Shown one piece after another: positions 7,492-12,003 of a stretch of DNA of 12,003 nt (positions are counted from its first letter, which is position 1; the number at the start of each line of letters is the position of its first letter). The stretch lies in NCBI GenBank assembly GCA_934162925.1, contig CAKPJR010000026.1:1-12003 (forward strand), read 5' to 3'. This DNA is from an uncultured Clostridia bacterium. Lineage in GTDB: Bacteria > Bacillota > Clostridia > TANB77 > CAG-508. The notes below the pieces were generated by a model. It worked only from the letters and a program-made list of their open reading frames with translations. It was not told the DNA's origin and searched no databases. The position numbers and the translations under genes were made by a program.

Positions 7492-7875
7492 ATATATTAC
7501 TCCTTTATATAAAAACTTTTTTATCTTTAAAAAATAAAATCTTTTCTTCCGTAAGCGATTTTTCTTTTTATTATATATAAAATAATAATTATTAGCAATA
7601 GTATTAGTATGTCTTGTGGATTATGTGCAAAACTCAATTTTATTGCTAAATCCGTAGAAAAATTCTTGTGTATATAGTTGTTGATAATAAAAAAAGTTAT
7701 TAACATTGTTAAAAATAAAATGAAAAATATAAATAATTAACAGTTTTTTTTTAGTTATCCATAGATGGCTGAGGATAACCTTTCCTTTCCTTCCGTAAGA
7801 AAAGAAAGGAGTTTTTTTATAAAAATAATGTTTTGCAAACATACTTTTTATAAAATGTCTTTTTTTATTAAAATA
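7492..7875. other. dnaA-dnaN spacer, probable second half of oriC
   Basis: A 384-bp AT-rich gap without a credible gene. It carries DnaA-box-like 9-mers: TGTGGATTA (7615-7623), TGTTGATAA (7679-7687), TTATTAACA (7697-7705) and TTATCCATA (7755-7763). The inverted pair GTTATCC (7754-7760) and GGATAAC (7773-7779) flanks the last. The AT-rich stretch around 7706-7740 would suit an unwinding element, and the TAG/TAT-spaced run at 7592-7610 next to a box recalls DnaA-trios, though that is weak. Bipartite origins on both sides of dnaA are known in Bacillus subtilis and relatives. Confidence 0.6.
7779..7809 (-). other. Hairpin downstream of dnaA
   Basis: Arms 7779-7791 and 7797-7809 form a 13-bp stem with a 5-nt loop. 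As minus-strand RNA all 13 pairs form (two as G-U); as plus-strand RNA the same two positions are C-A mismatches. This argues that it acts in the dnaA transcript. No T run follows on the minus strand, so it is not a classical terminator for dnaA; a T run does follow on the plus strand (7812-7818). Confidence 0.5.
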
Positions 7876-9222
7876 CTAGTTTTCTTTTGATAAAATAATT
7901 TTTTTAACACTATCCACAATTAACTTTGTATTTGATTCTGGATTTTGTTTTATCTCTTGTTCAATTTTTTTATAACCATGCATTACTGTTGTATGATCTC
8001 TTTTTCCAAAAGCTTCTCCTATTTTAGGGAAAGATTCATTAGTTAAAATTCTGCAAAGATACATTCCTATTTGTCTAGGAAAAGCTATATCATTTGATCT
8101 TTGAGAACTTTTTAAATCTTTAATTGTTATATTAAAATATTTACAAATCATTTCTTGAATATATTCTATTGAAATTACAGAAGCTTTTTGACGTATAATG
8201 TCATTTATAGCTTTTTCAGCCATTTCCATTGTAATAGGTGTATGTGTTAAAGAAGATTGTGCAACTAATTTGTTGAAAACTCCTTCTAATTCTCTTATAT
8301 TAGAATCTATTTTTGCTGCAATATCAGAAAGAATTTCATCATCTATGATTAAATGTTTTTCATCTTTTTTCTTTCTTAAAATAGCAAGACGTGTTTCGTA
8401 ATCAGCCATAGAAACATCCGCAATTAATCCCCATTCAAACCTAGATTTTAAACGATCTTCTAATAAAGGAATATCTCTAGGTGGTCTATCACTAGAAAGA
8501 ACAATTTGTTTTCCACTTTCATGAAGAGTGTTAAAAGTATGAAAAAATTCTTCTTGAAGACGTTCTTTACCTGCTATAAATTGAATGTCATCTATTAATA
8601 AAACATCTATATTTCTATATTTTTGTCTAAATTTTTCTGTACTTGCACTTTTTAATGCGTCTATAAATTCATTTGTGAATCTTTCTGAGGTTACATATAG
8701 TACTTTTAAATTTTTGTTATTAAATAATACTTCATTTCCTATAGCGTGCATAAGGTGAGTTTTTCCAAGCCCTACTCCTCCATATAAAAATAATGGATTA
8801 TAAGCTGTAGCAGGTGCTTCCGCAACAGCTAAAGAAGCTGCATGTGCAAACCTATTATTATCTCCTACTACAAAAGTGCTAAAGCAATATTTGGGATTTA
8901 AATTAGTATAAGAATATGAATTATTATTAGAAAAAGATTGAACTTCTGGAAGGTTTTTTTCCACAGGAATTTCATTTTCACAAATTATAGAAACTGTACA
9001 ATTTCTTTGCAAAATAACGGAAAATGTATTCATTATTAAATCATGAAATTTAGTGTCAGCCATATCTCTCTTAAAGGAATCTTCTGAAACTAAAACAACA
9101 TTGTTATCTGTAATACTTGCAATTTTTAAAGGTTCAATCCATGTTTTATGTGATATTTGAGACATTTCATCTTTTAAAAGTTCTTTTGCTTGGTCTAATA
9201 TTTGCTGTATATCTGAATTCAT
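7876..9222 (-). CDS. dnaA: Chromosomal replication initiator DnaA
   Basis: Origin-binding AAA+ initiator. With the start at ATG 9222 it has 448 residues, the usual length, and begins MNSDIQQILDQAKELL. An upstream TTG at 9294 keeps the frame open but gives a leader read through DnaA boxes, so I reject it; AGGAGG lies 12 nt before ATG 9222. Domain I covers about 1-85. The AAA+ core has Walker A GGVGLGKTH (148-156), Walker B LLIDDIQF (208-215) and sensor motifs including NIRELEG (308-314). Domain IV carries the DnaA signature FGKRDHTTVMH (405-415). Four arginines use CGT, showing that this CGN codon is read normally. Transcription probably starts near 9360 from a promoter overlapping a DnaA box, suggesting autoregulation. 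Confidence 0.97.
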   Translation of the reverse strand: MNSDIQQILDQAKELLKDEMSQISHKTWIEPLKIASITDNNVVLVSEDSFKRDMADTKFHDLIMNTFSVILQRNCTVSIICENEIPVEKNLPEVQSFSNNNSYSYTNLNPKYCFSTFVVGDNNRFAHAASLAVAEAPATAYNPLFLYGGVGLGKTHLMHAIGNEVLFNNKNLKVLYVTSERFTNEFIDALKSASTEKFRQKYRNIDVLLIDDIQFIAGKERLQEEFFHTFNTLHESGKQIVLSSDRPPRDIPLLEDRLKSRFEWGLIADVSMADYETRLAILRKKKDEKHLIIDDEILSDIAAKIDSNIRELEGVFNKLVAQSSLTHTPITMEMAEKAINDIIRQKASVISIEYIQEMICKYFNITIKDLKSSQRSNDIAFPRQIGMYLCRILTNESFPKIGEAFGKRDHTTVMHGYKKIEQEIKQNPESNTKLIVDSVKKIILSKEN

Positions 9223-9366
9223 TTTTATAAAAAACCTCCTAGTTATCCACAGAATAATCCACAGATGTTGATAAAACAGGCTTAAAACAAGCAAATTTTA
9301 GAAAAAAATTATTAACAGTTAAATCTTAAAAAACTCGCAAAGCCTTATTTCCCTATTATTTCAATA

Positions 9367-9395
9367 ATAATATCAAAAAAAAAATGAATTATCAA
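9367..9395 (-). promoter_or_regulatory. dnaA promoter overlapping a DnaA box
   Basis: On the minus strand TTGATA (9395-9390) and TATTAT (9372-9367) are spaced by 17 bp containing a run of ten T. The -35 box lies inside the DnaA-box-like TTATCAACA at 9389-9397, so DnaA bound there would block RNA polymerase. Autorepression of dnaA through boxes in its promoter is well known in other bacteria. Confidence 0.6.
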
Positions 9396-9432
9396 CAATA
9401 ATTTAAAAAATAATATAAATTGTTAAAAAAAC

Positions 9433-9462
9433 TTGACATTTTGTATTACATTAGTATATAAT
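9433..9462 (+). promoter_or_regulatory. rpmH operon promoter
   Basis: A perfect TTGACA (9433-9438) and a perfect TATAAT (9457-9462) are separated by 18 bp, 37 nt before the rpmH ATG. It is the strongest promoter match in the window and probably drives rpmH-rnpA-yidD-yidC-jag. Confidence 0.8.
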
Positions 9463-9499
9463 TTTGATACTTATGAATTTAAATTAGGAGGTTTTTTAC

Positions 9500-9634
9500 A
9501 TGAAAAGAACATATCAACCAAAAAAAAGACAAGAAAAAAATGAACACGGATTTATGAAAAGAATGAAAACAAGAGCAGGTAGAAATGTTTTAAAAGCAAG
9601 AAGAGCTAAAGGAAGAAAAAAAATATCAGCATAA
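9500..9634 (+). CDS. rpmH: Ribosomal protein bL34
   Basis: A 44-residue, strongly basic protein of the large ribosomal subunit. It begins MKRTYQPKKRQEKNEHGFMKRM and ends ARRAKGRKKISA, matching the L34 pattern throughout. ATG 9500 follows AGGAGG by 8 nt. All its arginines use AGA; its only CGG is out of frame (cac gga). It is too short for many gene callers. It is the first gene of the rightward operon, in the standard rpmH-rnpA-yidD-yidC order. Confidence 0.97.
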   Translation: MKRTYQPKKRQEKNEHGFMKRMKTRAGRNVLKARRAKGRKKISA

Positions 9635-9659
9635 AAATATTGTAAAATGAGTGATAAAA

Positions 9660-10017
9660 TTGAAAAAAACAAAAATGCTAAAAAAAAATTATGAATTTAA
9701 AAAAGTTTTAACTAAAGGAAAATGTCTACGGAGGAAAGCAAATAGAAATATTTTTTATTAGAGAAAGTATTTCTATAAATAAGTTAGGAATTGCAATAGG
9801 AAAAAAAGTAGGAAATAGTGTATGTAGAAATAAAATTAAAAGATTAATTAGAGAAAATTATCGCTTATTAGAAAAAAATATTGATATAGGAAACTGCTTT
9901 GTAATTCTTTGGAATAAAAGAGTTAATGGTGAAGAAGCAGATTTTTATATTATAAAGGAAGATATGATAAAAATATTTAAGAAAATCAACATATTAAAAG
10001 AAAAAGAGGGTATATGA
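9660..10017 (+). CDS. rnpA: RNase P protein component, one +1 frameshift at CGG
   Basis: Protein subunit that helps the RNase P ribozyme cut 5' leaders from pre-tRNAs. The span of 358 nt is 3n+1 because of a shift at CGG 9729-9731. The 0 frame gives LKKNYEFKKVLTKGKCL and stops at 9761 if unshifted. Skipping the C yields GGKQIEIFFIRESISINKLG, then GKKVGNSVCRNKIKRLIREN with the family RNR signature, and ends with TGA at 10017: 118 residues, the usual size. TTG 9660 is a likely start; ATG 9675 is the alternative, and neither has a strong Shine-Dalgarno. It uses CGC once for arginine (NYRLLEKN), in contrast to CGG. Its stop overlaps the yidD start (ATGA). Position between rpmH and yidD confirms identity. 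Confidence 0.92.
9729..9731 (+). other. In-frame CGG, +1 frameshift site in rnpA
   Basis: The sequence reads tgt cta cgg agg aaa. In frame the protein ends at 9761 after 33 residues. Skipping the C at 9729 gives cta gga gga aag caa, which continues RnpA without a gap into the RNR motif. The local bases TACGGA are the same as at the recF site. Confidence 0.87.
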
Positions 10018-10232
10018 AAAGATTTTTAATATTTTTAATAGAAAGCTATCAAAAACATATTTCTTTTTTCTTAGAAAATAAAGGGATAAAATGTAAATTT
10101 TATCCTACTTGTTCAGAATATATGAAACAAGCTGTTTTGAAATATGGAATTATAAAAGGCGGTTTTTTAGGAATAAAAAGAATTTTGAAATGTAATCCTT
10201 TTTCTAAAGGAGGATATGATCCTGTTAAATAA
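10014..10232 (+). CDS. yidD: Membrane protein insertion efficiency factor YidD
   Basis: A small membrane-associated protein that assists YidC-dependent insertion. At 72 residues it carries the family core CKFYPTCSEYMKQAVLKYG and GGFLGIKRILKCNPFSKGG, followed by YDPVK. The conserved cysteines and the PxCS motif are present. Its ATG overlaps the rnpA stop by the ATGA arrangement, so its translation is probably coupled to RnpA and thus depends on ribosomes that have shifted at 9729. The single CGG trinucleotide is out of frame (ggc ggt). Confidence 0.95.
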   Translation: MKRFLIFLIESYQKHISFFLENKGIKCKFYPTCSEYMKQAVLKYGIIKGGFLGIKRILKCNPFSKGGYDPVK

Positions 10233-10246
10233 TAAGGAGGATAAAA

Positions 10247-11116
10247 ATGGCATCTATTTCTAGTTTATTTGGTTATGTTTTAAATTTTATATACAATTTA
10301 GTACATAATTATGGTTTAGCAATAATTTTGTTTTCAATTTTATTAAAATTAATATTATTACCGTTATCTATTAAACAGCAAAAAACAATGAAGAAAACGG
10401 CAAAGATTCAAGAAAAAGTAAAAGAAATTCAGGATAAATATAAGAATGATCAAAACAAGATGAACCAAGAAATGATGGATTTATATAAAAAAGAAAAATT
10501 AAATCCTTTTAGTGGATGTTTAACATCTATAATACAAATAATATTACTTTTTGCTATGTTTGGATTGGTAAGAAATCCATTAACATATATGAAAAAAATA
10601 GATAATACAACGATAGAAAACTATAAAAATGAAATAAGACAAGAACTAGGAGAAAATAGTATAAGTAATAATTATCCTGAAATAAGTGTAGTTAAATATG
10701 TTAATGAATATAAAGAAAAAACAGAAGATGCATATATAAATATGGAATTTTTAGGCTTAGATTTAAGTAGTATACCTCAAGAAAATTATGGAGATTTTAG
10801 GGTGTTTATAATTCCTGTTTTATATGTTTTAACAAGCATGTTGTCAATGAAAATTTCTACAAATACAATGAAGAAAAAGAAAGATAAAGAAGAAGTAATA
10901 GAAAAAGAAAATAAAGAGGTAAAAAAAGAACAAGAAGAATTAGATATGACAGCACAAATGTCAAAAAACATGACATGGTTTATGCCAATAATGGCTGTAA
11001 GTATCTCTTTAATTGCTCCTTTAGGATTAGCTTTATATTGGTTAGTAAATAATATATTGATGATTGCCGAAAGGTTAGTATTAAATGTATGTTTAAAAGG
11101 AGAAGAGGAGGAATAG
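10247..11116 (+). CDS. yidC: Membrane protein insertase YidC/Oxa1 family
   Basis: Insertase that places proteins in the cytoplasmic membrane alone or with Sec. It has 289 residues and starts at ATG 10247 behind AAGGAGG. Likely membrane segments: about 22-40 (GLAIILFSILLKLILLPL), 88-108, 184-204 and 242-276. The conserved polar residue of the first segment, usually arginine, is lysine here (K34). The cytoplasmic helical hairpin TMKKTAKIQEKVKEIQDKYK follows. An external insert lies at about 111-183 and a lysine/glutamate-rich cytoplasmic loop at about 205-235. The short form without the large periplasmic domain is typical of Gram-positive bacteria. It precedes jag by 3 nt. No in-frame CGG. Confidence 0.95.
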   Translation: MASISSLFGYVLNFIYNLVHNYGLAIILFSILLKLILLPLSIKQQKTMKKTAKIQEKVKEIQDKYKNDQNKMNQEMMDLYKKEKLNPFSGCLTSIIQIILLFAMFGLVRNPLTYMKKIDNTTIENYKNEIRQELGENSISNNYPEISVVKYVNEYKEKTEDAYINMEFLGLDLSSIPQENYGDFRVFIIPVLYVLTSMLSMKISTNTMKKKKDKEEVIEKENKEVKKEQEELDMTAQMSKNMTWFMPIMAVSISLIAPLGLALYWLVNNILMIAERLVLNVCLKGEEEE

Positions 11117-11119
11117 GAT

Positions 11120-11803
11120 ATGAGTAAATCAATAATTTCTCAAGGAAAAACAACAAATGAGGCTATAGAAAAAGGATTAAAAGAACTAAATGTTTCAAAA
11201 AGCATGGTAGAAATAAAAGTTTTAGAAGAAGAAAAAAGAAGTTTTTATAATATACTTGCTCCAAGAGTTGTTAAAGTTGAATTAACTGTAAAAGAAGTTC
11301 CAAAAGAGGAACAGGAGCATAAAGAAAAAAAACAAAAAAGAACTAATGAAAATATTGAAGAAATAGAAGAAGGGCTAGAGGAAATAAAAAAATTTTTATC
11401 TAAATTTTTAGGTGAAGAAAAAAAATGGACAGCAGAAATAAAAGAATATGATATATATGTAAATGTAGATGGAGAAAATGTAAATTATTTAATAGGGTAT
11501 AGAGGAGAAAATATAAATTCTTTACAAACAATATTATCTTCTATTGCAAATAAAAAGACTACTACTAAAATAAGAGTTTATTTAGATATAGCAGGATATA
11601 GAGAAAAAAGAATAAAAACATTAGAAGATTTAGCTGAAAAATTAGCAAGAACAGTAGAAAGAACAAAAAAACCTGTAACATTAGAACCAATGACGGCATA
11701 TGAAAGAAAAATTATTCATACAAAATTACAAAATAATAGTAAAGTTAAAACTTTTAGCAAAGGTGAAGAACCTTATAGAAAAGTAGTTATATCATTAAAA
11801 TAA
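11120..11803 (+). CDS. jag: RNA-binding protein Jag/KhpB
   Basis: A cytoplasmic RNA-binding protein (SpoIIIJ-associated/KhpB) with roles in cell division and envelope synthesis in Gram-positive bacteria. It has 227 residues: an N-terminal Jag domain at about 1-55 (KTTNEAIEKGLKELNV), a charged linker at about 56-90, a KH domain with the loop IGYRGENINSLQ (125-136), and a C-terminal R3H domain with R196 and H200 in ERKIIHTKL, ending GEEPYRKVVISLK. Length and domain order are standard. Start ATG 11120 follows a GAGGAGG sequence formed by the last codons of yidC. No in-frame CGG. Confidence 0.95.
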   Translation: MSKSIISQGKTTNEAIEKGLKELNVSKSMVEIKVLEEEKRSFYNILAPRVVKVELTVKEVPKEEQEHKEKKQKRTNENIEEIEEGLEEIKKFLSKFLGEEKKWTAEIKEYDIYVNVDGENVNYLIGYRGENINSLQTILSSIANKKTTTKIRVYLDIAGYREKRIKTLEDLAEKLARTVERTKKPVTLEPMTAYERKIIHTKLQNNSKVKTFSKGEEPYRKVVISLK

Positions 11804-11817
11804 TAAATAATAAAAGG

Positions 11818-11844
11818 CAGGGGGAGGATTTTCCCTGTTTTTTT
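11818..11844 (+). terminator. Intrinsic terminator after jag
   Basis: CAGGG (11818-11822) pairs with CCCTG (11833-11837) and is followed by seven T (11838-11844). The stem is short, so some read-through into mnmE is likely. Confidence 0.6.
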
Positions 11845-11861
11845 ATATAATAGAAAAATAC

Positions 11862-11951
11862 TATAATCGCTATTCCTTTGAGATTTCCTTATTTTATTCG
11901 GAAACTCAAATCGGCGAGAAGAAAAGTGTGGTAAAGCCACTTTTCTTGTTT
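11862..11951 (+). promoter_or_regulatory. Structured leader before mnmE
   Basis: Two consecutive stem-loops lie between the jag terminator and the mnmE Shine-Dalgarno. The first pairs TTTGAGATTTCC (11877-11888) with GGAAACTCAAA (11900-11910) with one bulged A, and is extended by TCGC/GCGA (11867-11870 and 11914-11917). The second pairs GAAAAGTG with CACTTTTC around 11921-11947 and ends just before AAAGGAG. TATAAT-like boxes at 11845 and 11862 may provide a promoter. It matches no riboswitch I recognise. Confidence 0.4.
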
Positions 11952-11964
11952 AAAGGAGAATAAA

Positions 11965-12003
11965 ATGGAAGAGACAATTGCTGCAATATCAACGGCACCA
12001 GGA
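11965..12003 (+). CDS. mnmE: tRNA modification GTPase MnmE, 5' end only
   Basis: MnmE with MnmG modifies the wobble uridine of several tRNAs. Only 13 codons are present, reading MEETIAAISTAPG, the conserved N-terminus of the family. ATG 11965 follows AAAGGAG by 6 nt. Position after jag is the standard Bacillota order. The single CGG is out of frame (acg gca). The gene runs off the right edge. Confidence 0.88.
   Translation, partial: MEETIAAISTAPG

Larger units (their letters stand above)
9223..9499. other. oriC region between dnaA and rpmH with DnaA boxes
   Basis: A divergent 277-bp spacer. A perfect DnaA box TTATCCACA lies at 9243-9251, with near matches TAATCCACA (9255-9263), TGTTGATAA (9266-9274), TTATTAACA (9309-9317) and TTATCAACA (9389-9397). 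Together with the dnaA/rpmH context this marks the replication origin. It also holds the two divergent promoters listed separately. No gene is seen in it. Confidence 0.85.

Noticed and set aside
7621..7842. Minus-strand open frame of 73 codons between dnaA and dnaN
   Set aside because: It has low-complexity F/Y/K-rich content, overlaps DnaA boxes and a hairpin, and resembles no known protein.
9223..9294. Longer DnaA starting at 9294
   Set aside because: The extra 24 residues are read through DnaA boxes and do not match DnaA. ATG 9222 gives the conserved N-terminus.
601..9731. Frame breaks as random sequencing or assembly errors
   Set aside because: All four would have to be insertions of C directly before a GGN glycine codon, with none in the many long A/T homopolymers where errors are most common. 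Raw reads would settle it.
601..9731. CGG reassigned to another amino acid, as known for some bacteria
   Set aside because: A plain reassignment does not change frame. At every site the downstream conserved sequence is in the +1 frame.
1..12003. CRISPR arrays, insertion sequences, tRNA or rRNA genes
   Set aside because: I saw no spaced direct repeats, transposase motifs, or cloverleaf and rRNA signatures in the window.

Overview
The window is a very AT-rich (by eye roughly a quarter G+C) bacterial chromosome segment built around the replication origin. Gene content and order (dnaA, dnaN, recF, gyrB leaving the origin leftwards; rpmH, rnpA, yidD, yidC, jag/khpB, mnmE leaving rightwards) point to a low-GC Bacillota lineage, most likely an uncultured Clostridia-like organism. 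Taxonomy beyond that is inference.

Layout from the left. Positions 1-2570, minus strand: a short accessory cluster with a DUF4160 protein, a DUF2442 protein, a 190-residue conjugation-associated protein and a VirB4/TraE-type conjugation ATPase that runs off the left edge. The last two have no ATG, GTG or TTG start and appear to begin at AUA behind good Shine-Dalgarno sequences. Positions 2620-3290 hold no protein gene. They contain a G-rich plus-strand stretch with several stem-loops that ends in a strong intrinsic terminator, which I read as an unidentified structured RNA. Positions 3292-9222: gyrB, recF, dnaN and dnaA. Two AT-rich spacers with DnaA boxes (7492-7875 and 9223-9499) form a bipartite oriC. 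Positions 9500-12003: the ribosome/RNase P/membrane-insertion operon and the first codons of mnmE.

The main discovery is a decoding anomaly. Four reading-frame breaks interrupt otherwise well-conserved genes: two in the VirB4 ATPase, one in recF and one in rnpA. Each lies exactly at an in-frame CGG codon, and each is repaired by skipping the C and reading the following GGN as glycine (+1 shift). One repair recreates the invariant glycine of the VirB4 Walker A motif. I find no other in-frame CGG in any gene of the window, whereas about a dozen CGG trinucleotides out of frame on sense strands cause no break. The only CGN codons I see read as arginine are CGT (dnaA) and CGC (rnpA). The simplest model is that CGG has no cognate arginine tRNA here and is decoded as an obligatory +1 frameshift (CGGN = Gly), both in core chromosomal genes and in the conjugation cluster. 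This resembles the AGG frameshifts described in Perkinsus mitochondrial cox1 and the Ty1 CUU-AGG-C site, but would be a genome-wide bacterial case.

If correct, the three affected genes are not pseudogenes. Full-length RecF, RnpA and VirB4 all depend on the shift, and their catalytic or signature motifs lie at or downstream of it.
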